Assembly (NCBI GenBank): GCA_963777565.1
Contig: CAVZQZ010000009.1
Coordinates: forward strand, 620,001-684,000
Source of the DNA: CALMEC01 sp963777565
Lineage (GTDB): Bacteria > Actinomycetota > Thermoleophilia > Miltoncostaeales > Miltoncostaeaceae
Reading direction: 5' to 3'
Length of the DNA stretch: 64,000 nucleotides
The notes under the pieces are model-generated. The model saw nothing but the letters and a program-made list of their open reading frames with translations, searched no databases and was not told the origin of the DNA. Each line of letters starts with the position of its first letter. The first letter of the stretch is position 1. This document shows, piece after piece, positions 1 through 8,894 of the stretch. The position numbers were made by a program, and so were the translations under genes.

Positions 1-186
1 ACGGCGACCCTCGTCGCGGTGGGACGCACGTCGCTCACCGTCGCGCTGGCGGCAACTGCGGAGGACCCCACCAAGAAGGCGACCCGGGCGATCTGCAGCG
101 CCACCTTCACCATGGTCACCGGCGCAGATGGCGTCGCCGAGCCGGTCCGCCTCGCACCCCCACGAGGGCGGACGCGCCGGAAGTGA
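1..186 (+). CDS. Hotdog-fold acyl-CoA thioesterase-like protein, C-terminal end only
   Basis: The window opens inside a reading frame that ends with TGA at 184-186 and gives the last 61 residues of a protein. The visible strand VAVGRTSLTV, followed about 25 residues later by SATFTMVTG, resembles the last two beta-strands of 4HBT/hotdog thioesterases, which hydrolyse acyl-CoA thioesters in the cytoplasm. The N-terminal half, including any catalytic Asp/Glu, lies outside the window, so substrate cannot be judged. The basic tail (RGRTRRK) is not typical of the fold. The stop abuts the stop of the convergent gene at 187. The family call is from pattern recognition only. Confidence 0.5.
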   Translation, partial: TATLVAVGRTSLTVALAATAEDPTKKATRAICSATFTMVTGADGVAEPVRLAPPRGRTRRK

Positions 187-855
187 TCAGCTGGGTCGGT
201 GGTACCAGGGGCCGGCGTCGAGTGCTTCGCGCAGCGCCGCCCGGCCGTCGGCGAGGACCGGGATGCCGTGCGTGACGAGCACCCGGTCGACGTCGAGGTC
301 GAGCAACGGCTCGAGCGTCGGCCGGAGTCGCTCCGCGTACCACGTGAGGCGCTCCGGTGTGATCTCGCGCTGCATCCAGACGCGCAGGGCGCCGTCGGCC
401 TCGACGACCGCGTCGCCGAAGAGCAGCGCGCGCCGCTCGGGGACGAACAGCGGAGTTTCGTACCGGCGCGGCTTGCCGATGCCGATCGGGAGGATGCCGC
501 CGTCGAGCGGCACGCCGGCCGCGATCGCTTGGAATCCCGAGTCGTCGCTCAGACGCTTCGCGACCGCCGGATGCCCGTGGATCGTCGCCCCACGTGCGAC
601 GCGGTAGCGCTGCCAGAGCGCCTCGGCGCTCCGCACGTGATACGGAATGGTGACCATGATCCGCACCCGTCCCGCGACGACCGCGTCGAGCGCCTCGAAG
701 AACCCGGGCTCGGGCGGGATCAGCGGATCGACGAGCAGCGTGCCGGCGCCGTCGCCGATCGCGTAGCTCGCGACCTCGGCGCCGAATGGCGTACGGGGAT
801 GCCACTCCGGGTGACGGGCGGCCCACCGCCAGATCCCATCCGCCAACCGCTCCAC
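187..855 (-). CDS. Metallo-beta-lactamase-fold protein with degenerate metal site
   Basis: 222 residues from a GTG at 855; an in-frame ATG at 924 would add residues that overlap the divergent cupin gene. The protein begins VERLADGIWRW and has the strand order of an MBL-fold hydrolase: a TLLVDP strand, an IPYHVRSAEAL segment where HxHxDH is expected, LFGDAVVE in place of the ligand-bearing GD(T/A) motif, and VLVTHGIPVL near the C-terminus where the last histidine lies. Only part of the zinc ligand set is recognisable, so it may bind one metal or none. It ends against the thioesterase stop. Substrate unknown. Confidence 0.6.
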   Translation of the reverse strand: MERLADGIWRWAARHPEWHPRTPFGAEVASYAIGDGAGTLLVDPLIPPEPGFFEALDAVVAGRVRIMVTIPYHVRSAEALWQRYRVARGATIHGHPAVAKRLSDDSGFQAIAAGVPLDGGILPIGIGKPRRYETPLFVPERRALLFGDAVVEADGALRVWMQREITPERLTWYAERLRPTLEPLLDLDVDRVLVTHGIPVLADGRAALREALDAGPWYHRPS

Positions 856-901
856 GCGGGCGACGCTACCACCGGGTCGTCCGCCCACGTAGGGTCGGCG
901 C

Positions 902-1384
902 ATGGCCGATTGGTTCATCGTCAACGTGGCGGACGCACCCGCCCTGCGCCATGAGCGGGCGGGCAGCTACGTGCGGTTCGAGCCGCCCGACGCGAGGTTT
1001 CCCGAGATCGGGATCAACATCCATGTGCTGCGGCCGGGCGAGCCGAACGGGAAGTACCACGCCGAGGAGGCTCAGGAGGACTTCCTGGTGCTCGCCGGCG
1101 AGTGCCTGGTGATCATCGACGGCGAGGAGCGGCCGTTGCGAGCCTGGGACTTCGTGCACTGCCCCGCCGGGACGGAACACATTTTCGTCGGCGCCGGCGA
1201 CGGCCCTTGCGCGATCCTGATGGTCGGCGCACGCGGTGGGGATCGGGGGATCCACTATCCCGTCAACGAGACAGCCGCTCGCTATGGCGCCTCCGTGACG
1301 TCGGACACGTCGTCGCCGGCGGAGGCCTACGCCGACTGGCCGGGTGGGTTCGCGCCGACCCGCCTCGACTGGCCCCCGGCGTAG
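902..1384 (+). CDS. Cupin-domain protein
   Basis: 160 residues. Residues about 35-105 form a single cupin barrel: GKYHAEEAQEDFLVLAG carries the first cupin motif (His and two Glu), and PAGTEHIFVG carries the second (His). The metal-binding triad therefore looks intact. Related stand-alone cupins are small metal-dependent isomerases, dioxygenases or sugar binders; nothing here selects one. The C-terminal 50 residues are polar and lie outside the barrel. The gene is divergent from the MBL-like gene, with the shared promoter space in 856-901. Confidence 0.7.
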   Translation: MADWFIVNVADAPALRHERAGSYVRFEPPDARFPEIGINIHVLRPGEPNGKYHAEEAQEDFLVLAGECLVIIDGEERPLRAWDFVHCPAGTEHIFVGAGDGPCAILMVGARGGDRGIHYPVNETAARYGASVTSDTSSPAEAYADWPGGFAPTRLDWPPA

Positions 1385-1478
1385 CGCCAGCCCACGATTG
1401 TGTCCCGCTTGACGTGCATAGCGTCGGCGGTGCCGCGGCCTTCACGCCGCCGGTACCGCGCGAACATGAGGAGCGACG

Positions 1479-1652
1479 ATGAAAGAGCTTCGCTGCGCAG
1501 ACATCATGGAGGGGTGCCCCGCGGTGTTCGAGGGCGACAGCATCGACGAGATCGTCAAGGCGGCGGCGGTCCACGCTCACGAGGAGGACGGCATCGCCGA
1601 CATCACCCGCGAGGTGCAACAAGCGGTGCTCGCCGCCATTCACGACAAGTAG
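1479..1652 (+). CDS. DUF1059 small protein
   Basis: A 57-residue gene. ATG at 1479 is preceded by a purine-rich ribosome binding site (gaggagcga) at 1468-1476. The protein starts MKELRCADIMEGCPAVFEG and continues with DEIVKAAAVHAHEEDG and DITREVQQAVLAAI. This is the layout of DUF1059: an N-terminal CxxI...C pair, then a conserved helix with HxxxxHG-like spacing (HAHEEDG here). Function of the family is unknown. Codon use fits the neighbours. It stands alone between the cupin gene and the convergent cyclophilin gene. Confidence 0.8.
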   Translation: MKELRCADIMEGCPAVFEGDSIDEIVKAAAVHAHEEDGIADITREVQQAVLAAIHDK

Positions 1653-1835
1653 CCGTCGCGACGCGCGGCGGCCCGGAATGGCGCCGCCGCGCCCGCCCCA
1701 CGCAGGGAGGCCGACCGTTTCGAGAAGGCGGCTCGCCGTCCTCCTGGCAGTTGAAGACAGTCCCGTCGCCCACCTCGCCGTCGCCCCCGACCGACACCGG
1801 CGCGGACCGGCGGCAGTCGTGCGACGGCACGGATG

Positions 1836-2339
<504 letters not shown>

Positions 2340-2429
2340 CGGGAATCTCCTTCGGAAGTGGCACGCGCAGCCTACCGACTCACCCACCCGGCTTCGCCCG
2401 ATCCGGCGCCCGGCATATCCTCACGCCCG

Positions 2430-3464
2430 ATGCGGCCCCGGCGTGCGCTCGTCCCCCTGATCGCCGTGGCCGTGGCGTTGCCCGCCACCGCGGGCGCGGC
2501 GCCGAAGTACCCCGACGTGCTCGTGTCCGCACGAGCCGCGACCGCGACCGCCCGCGCCCAGATCCTCACGGTCAACCGCTGGTGGGTCGCGACGCACGAC
2601 TTCGTGCCCTGCACCAGCTGCATGGTGCGACCGCCGCAGTCGAACATCCTCTGGACGTACTACAAGCGGCAGGGCTTCTTCCCCAACTGGGTCCGCGCCT
2701 CCCGGGACGTGCTGCGCCGTCAGGCCCGTGGCGACATCGAAGGCCTGCGCAACGGGGCCCGGGAGATTCTGGCGTACGCGACGGTCAAGCAACTGCCCAA
2801 CGGCCTGCGCTTCCGGGTCATCGAATCGGCCTACCGAGCGCCGGACGGCGAGCAGGCTCCGTGGCGCGACGCGATGAGCAACGGCCTGGCGCTGACCCTG
2901 GTCATCCCGTCGCTTCCCGACGAGGCGACCGCCGCCGACCTGGCCGGCGCGCAGCGTCAGGCGAAGGAGTACCTCAATGCGTTCGCGGTCCACTGGAGCG
3001 CCGGCGGGCTGGTGGCCAGGGGAACCGGCCCCGGCCGTTGGTACCTCGAATACGCGTACCGCAACGGGGCGGCCGCGCGTGTCCTCAACGGCTTCATGCA
3101 GTCGCTCGCAAGCCTCGACCGGTTCTCACGGCAGGCCGAGGAGCTCGCCGCGGTCGACCCCACCTGGCTGCACCTGCGCGACCGGGCCCGCGACTACGTC
3201 TACCGCGGCACGCTGGAGCTCGTGCGGTACCTGCCGCGCTACGACCTGGGCCCCGGCGTGAGCAAGTACAGCCTCGTCCGGCCGGGACCCGCGCCGCTCA
3301 AGTATCAGATCTACCACCTGCAGCTCCTCGCGCGGCTCGAGCGCATGGACTACCTGCCTTCCCACCTCCGCGCGATCATCACGGACTACCGCACGCGCTG
3401 GGGCGGCGAGCCCCTCAAGACGAGCCTGGAGCACGACCCGGGGCCCGAGATTCCACAGGACTGA
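2430..3464 (+). CDS. D-glucuronyl C5-epimerase-like secreted protein
   Basis: 344 residues from ATG at 2430. Residues 1-25 form a signal peptide (RPRR, then a hydrophobic core ending AGAAP). The C-terminal half has the features of the glucuronyl C5-epimerase C-terminal domain: RWYLEYAY, VLNGFMQSLASL and, near the end, KYQIYHLQLLARL. Eukaryotic members epimerise D-glucuronate to L-iduronate in heparan sulfate; bacterial members are mostly uncharacterised and may act on exopolysaccharide or as alpha-helical toroid lyase-like enzymes. A FVPCTSCM motif near residue 60 could form a disulfide after export. Its 3' end overlaps a small reverse-strand ORF. Confidence 0.75.
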   Translation: MRPRRALVPLIAVAVALPATAGAAPKYPDVLVSARAATATARAQILTVNRWWVATHDFVPCTSCMVRPPQSNILWTYYKRQGFFPNWVRASRDVLRRQARGDIEGLRNGAREILAYATVKQLPNGLRFRVIESAYRAPDGEQAPWRDAMSNGLALTLVIPSLPDEATAADLAGAQRQAKEYLNAFAVHWSAGGLVARGTGPGRWYLEYAYRNGAAARVLNGFMQSLASLDRFSRQAEELAAVDPTWLHLRDRARDYVYRGTLELVRYLPRYDLGPGVSKYSLVRPGPAPLKYQIYHLQLLARLERMDYLPSHLRAIITDYRTRWGGEPLKTSLEHDPGPEIPQD

Positions 3465-3657
3465 GCCTCCCCACCGCGACGCGCACGAGGCGCTCCGCGG
3501 TGATCGCCCCGCCGAGCGCGACCTCGGCGTCGCCTCGATGCCGCCCTCGCGTGATGACCCCGACGAAGCGTCCCGTCCGGCGCCCGCGCTCGTCCCACCA
3601 CGTCACGGTCTGGCCGGGTGAGAACGGGCTGAGTCCGAGCTGCTCCACGGCCGGCAT
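3415..3657 (-). CDS. Small hypothetical protein
   Basis: 80 residues if started at ATG 3657. The middle (GQTVTWWDERGRRTGRFVGVITRG) reads like a compact beta-barrel of the kind seen in small SH3/KOW-like proteins; no known family is recognised. It overlaps the end of the epimerase-like gene by 50 bases and lies just left of the methyltransferase remnant. No strong ribosome site is visible. It could be a chance ORF in this GC-rich DNA. Confidence 0.35.
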   Translation of the reverse strand: MPAVEQLGLSPFSPGQTVTWWDERGRRTGRFVGVITRGRHRGDAEVALGGAITAERLVRVAVGRLSPVESRAPGRAPGSS

Positions 3658-3664
3658 CGTGCCC

Positions 3665-4002
3665 GTCCGGCCGGACGGCTCCAAACCGCCGTTCGCGTCG
3701 CCGCCACTGCTGTGGGGCACCGAGGCGTACACAGAGCGGCTCTTCGCCGGGACGGATATGACGTTCGCCGACGATCGCGACATCGTCGACTCCCACTTCG
3801 ACTCGACCCCGGCGGCGGTCGAGACGTCCGAGCGCACTTCGGCCCGACCGTCATCGCGCGAGAGCTCCTCGAGCCGCAGGGCCTGTGGCAGGCGCCGCGC
3901 GACGACCTCACGGAGATGTTCAGCCGCAACAACGCCGCTTCAGACGGCACGGTCCACATCCCCGCCGAGTATCTGATCGCGCACGGGCGCAAGCGGGCCT
4001 GA
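3665..4002 (+). pseudogene. C-terminal remnant of a SAM-dependent methyltransferase, frameshifted
   Basis: The frame at about 3665-3833 encodes FASPPLLWGTEAYTERLF and then DSHFDSTPAAVET. This matches the region after the Rossmann core in UbiE-like methyltransferases, where a P-x-LWGTE motif starts the lid. Around 3834-3836 the frame breaks: the next frame reads HFGPTVIARELL and ends IPAEYLIAHGRKRA at 4002. Restoring one base (cgcacttc to cgccacttc) makes the two parts continuous. The N-terminal SAM-binding domain, about 150-200 residues, is absent upstream, where the reverse-strand small ORF and the epimerase gene lie instead. Confidence 0.65.
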
Positions 4003-4250
4003 CCGTGACGGGCATCGCCGGGACGTGACCCTGAGTCCGCGGGAGGCGCGGACCGCGGGGCCACGCCCCGACGACGCCGTCGTCCCGCGTCGATGCGGGC
4101 CCGGCCGAACGACGGCCGAGACGCCCCGCGCTCATCCCGAGCCGGTTGGCGGCGTACGGCAGTCCCGTCCATGGTCGACACGCATCCGTTCGCGTCGCAC
4201 GGAGCGTAGCTCCGTCGCCCCGCCCGGCGCATCGCGCACGATGCGTGAGA

Positions 4251-4270
4251 CGGCGCGTTTCTACGCGCCG
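4251..4270 (-). terminator. Hairpin at the ggt stop codon
   Basis: CGGCGCGT at 4251-4258 pairs perfectly with ACGCGCCG at 4263-4270 around a 4-base loop. The ggt stop codon lies in the loop and 3' arm. Two weaker inverted repeats follow (GGAGCGTAGCTCC at 4201-4213 and GCATCG-CGCA-CGATGC at 4229-4244). No U-tract is present, as is usual in high-GC actinobacteria. The space 4003-4250 otherwise holds nothing I recognise. Confidence 0.45.
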
Positions 4271-5778
4271 GCTGCGTGACCGTCCTTGCGCGGGTCGGAG
4301 CCGCCGGCCAACGCGTCGCCGCACACGAGAATCGCCTGGCCGCCGCCGAAGCCCGACGGGTCGGACTCGCAGGCAACGTGATGTCCTCGCCCTCGGAGGT
4401 CGCCGGCGGCGTCCCAGAGCCCAGGCTCGAGCGCGAGCCCCCAGCCGTCCGGGTGCGGGTCGCACCGGAAGCGGGCCCGGTCGAGCGCCTGCTGCGGGTC
4501 GAGACCGAGGTCGACGACCCCCGTGACGAATTGCAGGTGCCCCTGCGCCTGCATGTGGCCGCCCATCACCCCGAACGGGCCGAGCAGGCCGCCATCGCGG
4601 AGCAGCATCCCGGGGATGATCGTGTGGAACGGTCGTTTGCCGGGACCCAGCCGGTTGGGGTGACCGGGCGCGAGGGTGAAGCCGGCGGCGCGGTTCTGAA
4701 GGGCGATGCCGGTGCCGGGGGCCCCGACGAGGGCGCCGAAGCCGTGGTAGAGGCTCTGGATGAACGAGCAGGCGGTCCGGCCCGCATCGACCACGCACAG
4801 GTAGGCGGTGCCGCCGGTCGGAAGCGGACCGGGAACCGGCTGCCCGGCGCGGGCGAGGTCGATCGTGCGCCCTCGGGCAGCGAGGTACGCCGGATCGAGG
4901 TACCCCGCGGGGAGCGGCGCGTCGCCGATGTGGCGCCTCGCGTCGGAGAACGCGAGCTTCATGGCCTCGGCCAGCAGGTGCACACGATCGGCGTCCGACG
5001 CTGCGGCGAGGTCGAACTCGGTGGCGATGCCGATCGCCTGCAGCGCCGCGGCGCCCTGACCGTTCGGTGGTAGCTCGCAGACCTCGACGTCGCGGTAGCG
5101 AAGGCGCAGCGGCTCGACCCACTCGGGGACGTTGGCCGCGAGGTCGTCCTCGTCGAGCCAGGAGGCGGCGCAGATGGCCTCCGCGATCGGGCCCCGGGCG
5201 ATCGCGTCGACGCCGTGGTCGGCGATGCGCCGGAGCGTCGCGGCGAGCGCCGGGTTGCGAACGATCTCCCCCACGCGCGGCGCCGGCGTATAGCAGCGTG
5301 CGAGCTCCGGGTCGGCCGCCAGGTACGGCGCGAGCGCCGCCCATGCGGCTGCGATCACCGGCGTCGCCGCGAATCCGCGCTCGGCCGCGTCGATGGCCGG
5401 GGTGAGGCACCGGTCGAGCCCGAGCCGCCCGTAGCGTTCCAAGAGGGCGACCCACCCCGCCACCGCGCCCGGCACGGTGACCGACATCGGTCCGTGAAGC
5501 GGAACCCGATCGAGCGACTCGGGATCGGCCGTGGTCGGTGCCCGGCCGCTGGCGTTCAACCCGGTGAGGGCGCCGTCGCGCCAGACGAGCGCGAACGCAT
5601 CGCCCCCGACGCCGGTCGACATCGGCTCGCACACGCACAGCACGGCCGCAGCGGCGACAGCGGCGTCACAGGCGTTGCCGCCCGCGTCGAGCATCCCGAG
5701 CGCCGCTCGCGTAGCGAGCGGATGGCTGGTTGCGGCCATGGCATGGGCCGCGACGGTCGCGCGTCGTGGATTCGTCAC
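4261..5778 (-). CDS. ggt: Gamma-glutamyltransferase family protein (Ntn hydrolase)
   Basis: 505 residues from GTG at 5778, which gives VTNPRRATVAAHAMAATSHP, a typical GGT N-terminus; an ATG at 5856 would add unrelated residues. The large subunit carries LDAGGNACDAAVAAA and EPMSTGVGGDAFAL. The predicted autocleavage site is before the Thr of GGTAYLCVVD, and the small subunit continues with PFGVMGGHMQAQGH and ends at residue 505. The family transfers or hydrolyses gamma-glutamyl groups of glutathione or related amides; some members are acylases. No signal peptide is visible, so a cytoplasmic location is likely. It stands alone and is divergent from the ABC exporter genes. Confidence 0.88.
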   Translation of the reverse strand: MTNPRRATVAAHAMAATSHPLATRAALGMLDAGGNACDAAVAAAAVLCVCEPMSTGVGGDAFALVWRDGALTGLNASGRAPTTADPESLDRVPLHGPMSVTVPGAVAGWVALLERYGRLGLDRCLTPAIDAAERGFAATPVIAAAWAALAPYLAADPELARCYTPAPRVGEIVRNPALAATLRRIADHGVDAIARGPIAEAICAASWLDEDDLAANVPEWVEPLRLRYRDVEVCELPPNGQGAAALQAIGIATEFDLAAASDADRVHLLAEAMKLAFSDARRHIGDAPLPAGYLDPAYLAARGRTIDLARAGQPVPGPLPTGGTAYLCVVDAGRTACSFIQSLYHGFGALVGAPGTGIALQNRAAGFTLAPGHPNRLGPGKRPFHTIIPGMLLRDGGLLGPFGVMGGHMQAQGHLQFVTGVVDLGLDPQQALDRARFRCDPHPDGWGLALEPGLWDAAGDLRGRGHHVACESDPSGFGGGQAILVCGDALAGGSDPRKDGHAAGA

Positions 5779-5921
5779 CGAGCCGTGAGCGTACCGTCGC
5801 GAGGGGCGCGCAGGGCGAAGGACCCGCCGGGCCGTGATGAACGTCGCTGGGTTCACGTGGCCGGCACCGTGCGGTCGCGTTCGCCCCGTCGACCGGCGGC
5901 CGGCCGACTACCGTTCGTCGC

Positions 5922-6821
5922 GTGGAGACACTCACGGCGACGGGCCTCGAGAAGCGCTACGGCGACCGGTACGCGCTTGCGGGCGTCGACCTGACCGTTC
6001 CGCGAGCCTCGGTGTACGGATTCCTCGGCCCGAACGGTGCCGGCAAGACCACCACGCTGCGGGTGGCGATGGGCCTGCTCCATGCCGACGGCGGCTCGAT
6101 TCGGGTGCTCGGCCAGGATCCGTGGCGGGAGGGCCACCGGCTGCGCGCTGACGTGGGGTTTCTCCCGACCGACCCTGGTCTTCCCATGCGGATGCGCGGG
6201 GCGCAGGCACTCGAGTACTTCGCGAGCCTGGACGGACGCCCGCCGGTCCTTCGCCGGGCCGCCTGCGAGGCGCTCCGGCTGAGCGACGCCGATCTGGACC
6301 GGCCGATCCGGACGTTCTCCCGGGGGATGCGCCAGAAGCTCGCGATCGTGCAGGCGGTCCAGCACGACCCTCGCCTCCTCGTGCTCGACGAGCCGACCGA
6401 GGGGCTCGATCCACTCGTCCAGGATGGCTTCTTCGGCTTCCTGCGCGATCGCCGGGAGGCGGGCACGACGGTGTTCTTCTCGTCGCACGTGTTGAGCGAG
6501 GTCGAGGCGCTCTGCGACCGCGTGGCGATCATCCGCGAGGGGCGGATCGTCGACGAGGGCCGCGTGGACGAACTCCGCGGCCGCCGGCCGAAGCGCGTGA
6601 CGGTCGTGCTGCGAGACCCGGCGGCGCCGGTTGCGATCGCCGGCGCCACGGTGGTGGAGCGCACCGACGGAATGGTCACGATGGACTACCTCGGCGAGGC
6701 ACAGGCCCTCCTCGAGGCGCTGAGCCGCCTTGCGGTCGACGACGTTCGCATCGAGGAGCCGGGACTCGACGAGATCTTCCTGTCGTACTACCACTCGAGC
6801 GACGAGGACCGGACCGCGTGA
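5922..6821 (+). CDS. ABC transporter ATP-binding protein (ABC-2 type exporter)
   Basis: 299 residues from GTG at 5922. Walker A is GPNGAGKTT, the signature is FSRGMRQKLAIVQA, Walker B is LLVLDEPTEGLDP, and the switch His lies in FFSSHVLSEVEAL. A C-terminal 80-residue extension with RRPKRVTVVL is typical of the exporter-type (DrrA/CcmA-like) subunits. It hydrolyses ATP to power the permease encoded next. Its TGA overlaps the GTG of that gene (GTGA), so the two are translationally coupled. Substrate is unknown. Confidence 0.9.
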   Translation: METLTATGLEKRYGDRYALAGVDLTVPRASVYGFLGPNGAGKTTTLRVAMGLLHADGGSIRVLGQDPWREGHRLRADVGFLPTDPGLPMRMRGAQALEYFASLDGRPPVLRRAACEALRLSDADLDRPIRTFSRGMRQKLAIVQAVQHDPRLLVLDEPTEGLDPLVQDGFFGFLRDRREAGTTVFFSSHVLSEVEALCDRVAIIREGRIVDEGRVDELRGRRPKRVTVVLRDPAAPVAIAGATVVERTDGMVTMDYLGEAQALLEALSRLAVDDVRIEEPGLDEIFLSYYHSSDEDRTA

Positions 6822-7612
6822 GCGGCCCCGTGGTACGCCGCCTGTGGTGGGAGCTGCGGGTGCGGTTCCCGCTGATCACCGCGCTTCTGGCGCTGTGGGG
6901 CTTCGCGCTGGTGGCGCTGTTCTCGACCGCCGACGAGCAGACCCGCACGGCCGGGCTCGAGGGCAACATCTCGACGGCGTTCCGCCTCGCCGGGCTCGAC
7001 CCCCTGGCCGCATGGACCGTGATCGGGCAGACGCATCCGATCTTCCTCGTCGCCGCGTGCCTGTTCATCATCGGCCTGGGGGCGCGCTCCGTCGCCGGCG
7101 ACCTCGAGTCCGGGGCGCTCGACATGACGCTCGCCCGGCCGCTACGCCGACGGGTCTACCTCGCGTCGCACCTCGCGGTGCTGATCCCCGGGGCGGCGGC
7201 CCTCGCGGTGGCGTACGCGGTGGGAACGGTGAGCGCGGACCGCGTCTTCGACCCGCCCGGCGGGCGGCTCGATGTGGGTCGCATGGCGCTCGCGGCCGGG
7301 CAGGCGTGGCTGCTGTTCATGGCGCTCGGCGCGCTGGCGTTCCTGGTCTCGGCGTTCATGAGCGAGCGCGGCCGCGCGCTCGGCGTGGCCGTGGGCATCA
7401 CCCTGGGCATGTACGTCGCGAACTTCCTGTTCTCGCTGTGGGAGCCGATCCGCTTCCTCACCAGGGTCACGCTGTTCTGGTACTTCACACCCGGTCCCAC
7501 CATCCAGGCCGGCGACGTCCCATGGGGCGACTGCGCCGTGCTCGCCGGCTTCACCGTCGTCGCGCTGACCGCCGCGTTCGTCGCGTTCCAGCGCCGCGAC
7601 CTGGCCCGATAG
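6818..7612 (+). CDS. ABC-2 type transporter permease
   Basis: 264 residues, GTG start at 6818 within the GTGA overlap with the ATPase gene. About six hydrophobic segments are visible (for example FPLITALLALWGFALVALF, LVAACLFIIGLG, AALAVAYAVG, LFMALGALAFLVSAF, and a last one ending TAAFVAF). The segment SVAGDLESGALDMTLARPLRRR between the second and third helices is the intracellular signature of ABC-2 permeases of the NosY/YhaP kind. It forms the membrane channel of the exporter. The short basic end (QRRDLAR) faces the cytoplasm. Confidence 0.85.
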   Translation: MSGPVVRRLWWELRVRFPLITALLALWGFALVALFSTADEQTRTAGLEGNISTAFRLAGLDPLAAWTVIGQTHPIFLVAACLFIIGLGARSVAGDLESGALDMTLARPLRRRVYLASHLAVLIPGAAALAVAYAVGTVSADRVFDPPGGRLDVGRMALAAGQAWLLFMALGALAFLVSAFMSERGRALGVAVGITLGMYVANFLFSLWEPIRFLTRVTLFWYFTPGPTIQAGDVPWGDCAVLAGFTVVALTAAFVAFQRRDLAR

Positions 7613-7620
7613 GCCTGAGC

Positions 7621-8109
7621 TCAGTCGCTCCGGGGCGGTCCCGGCGCAGATCCGGCCGGCCGTGTCGACCCGGGCCCGTACCGCCATTCCGTGGCGTCGG
7701 CAGCGACGGCGGCATGGCAGCGATCGCAGACCGCGTGCGCGTCGAGGGTCCCCCCGCAGTCCACGTGCAGCACGATCGCCGGCGCGCCGCGCGGTGCCAG
7801 GTGCGCGTCACCCCACCGCAGCAGCCCGAGGATGACCGGCAGGAGCTCCTTGCCCTGCTGGGTCAGGATGTACTCGTGCCGCTCGGGGCGCTCCTGGTAG
7901 CGCCGCCGGTCGAGGATCCCAGCCTCGGTGAGTGTCCGCAGACGCTTGGTGAGGATATTCGGCGCAAGCGTCAGCCGATCGAGGAACTGCTCGAATCGGG
8001 TGAAGCCCATGAAGGCGTCCCTGAGGATCAGCAGGGTCCACCGTTCTCCGACGACCTCCAGCGTGCGCGCGATCGAGCAGTTCTGTCGGGGATAGTCGCG
8101 GCCGAGCAC
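7621..8109 (-). CDS. HxlR-family transcriptional regulator with C-terminal Cys pairs
   Basis: 162 residues from GTG at 8109. Residues 5-100 are a winged-helix HxlR domain: CSIARTLEVVGERWTLLILRD, RFEQFLDRL, ILTKRLRTLTEAGIL and LTQQGKELLPVI. The invariant N-terminal Cys is present. After it comes a tail with HVDCGG and CDRCHA that could bind metal. HxlR proteins bind as dimers to palindromes and often respond to redox or aldehyde stress. It is divergent from a nitroreductase gene, and the intergenic space holds two copies of ACTTGCATCA, its likely operator. Confidence 0.85.
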   Translation of the reverse strand: MLGRDYPRQNCSIARTLEVVGERWTLLILRDAFMGFTRFEQFLDRLTLAPNILTKRLRTLTEAGILDRRRYQERPERHEYILTQQGKELLPVILGLLRWGDAHLAPRGAPAIVLHVDCGGTLDAHAVCDRCHAAVAADATEWRYGPGSTRPAGSAPGPPRSD

Positions 8110-8127
8110 ACCTCGATCTTAGTCCGA

Positions 8128-8216
8128 GCAACTTGCATCAATGCAGTGACCCCGTGACCTTGCCCGCCGCCCCCCCGGTGCCGTATCGTGACTTGCATCA
8201 CGCAATCAACTTGCCG
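8128..8216. promoter_or_regulatory. Divergent promoter with repeated putative HxlR operator
   Basis: ACTTGCATCA occurs at 8131-8140 and again at 8191-8200, exactly 60 bases apart, with a third partial copy (AACTTGC) at 8208-8214. Each long copy sits in a small palindrome: GCAT-CA-ATGC at 8135-8144 and TTGC-ATCAC-GCAA at 8193-8205. A possible promoter for the nitroreductase gene is TTGCCC at 8160-8165, an 18-base spacer, then TATCGT at 8184-8189, so the second operator would cover the start of transcription. The first copy lies just upstream of the regulator's own start. Confidence 0.6.
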
Positions 8217-8228
8217 CGGAGGTGCTCG

Positions 8229-8894
8229 ATGGACGCGCTCGACGCGATCAGAAGCCGGCGCAGCGTGCGCCAGTACACCGACCGACCGGTCGCAGACGAT
8301 GACGTCGATCGCCTCCTCCGGCTCGCGCTGCTCGCCCCCACCGGGCACAACGCGCAGGCGTGGAGCTTCATCGTGGTGCGGGAGGCCGAGCGGCGTGCCG
8401 CGCTCGCCGCGCTCGTCCTGGCTGGCGCAGCCGAGTACTTCCGCGTGGTGCGCCCCGCCGGCGACCGGACCGCCGAGGATCACGCGGCGTGGGCGGCGGG
8501 CTACGCGCAGCAGGCACTCGGAAGCTATGTCGACGTCCCCGTCTGGATCGCCGCGCTGACCGTGCCTCGGTTCCGGTACCCGGACGAGCCGTTGAAGGAC
8601 CGGATCGAGCGATTCGGCGAGGACACCTCGGTCGCCTTCGCGCTCGAGAACCTCTTCGTCGCGGCGCGGGCGATGGGGCTGGGGACGACGCCGACGATCT
8701 TCCACTGGTTCGTCGAGGACGAGTACCGGGCGCTGCTGGAGATCCCGGCGGAGCTCGGATGCCACTACCTCACGCCGCTGGGCTATCCCACCGCGTTCCC
8801 GGTCGGCTTGCGGCCTGAGGCCGCCAAGGCCCGCCGCCCGTGGCGGACGCTAGTGCACGACGAGTCGTGGGGCAGGCCCCGCCAGGCGCCGTGA
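8229..8894 (+). CDS. Nitroreductase-family FMN oxidoreductase
   Basis: 221 residues from ATG at 8229, with a CGGAGG ribosome site 7 bases upstream. The N-terminus (DAIRSRRSVRQYTDRPV) is the FMN-phosphate binding motif, and LAPTGHNAQAW is the second FMN contact. The C-terminal part (RAMGLGTTPTIF, then a GYP motif) closes the fold. Family members reduce nitro groups, quinones or flavins with NAD(P)H. The divergent HxlR gene and the repeated operator suggest control by electrophile or redox stress. Confidence 0.85.
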   Translation: MDALDAIRSRRSVRQYTDRPVADDDVDRLLRLALLAPTGHNAQAWSFIVVREAERRAALAALVLAGAAEYFRVVRPAGDRTAEDHAAWAAGYAQQALGSYVDVPVWIAALTVPRFRYPDEPLKDRIERFGEDTSVAFALENLFVAARAMGLGTTPTIFHWFVEDEYRALLEIPAELGCHYLTPLGYPTAFPVGLRPEAAKARRPWRTLVHDESWGRPRQAP

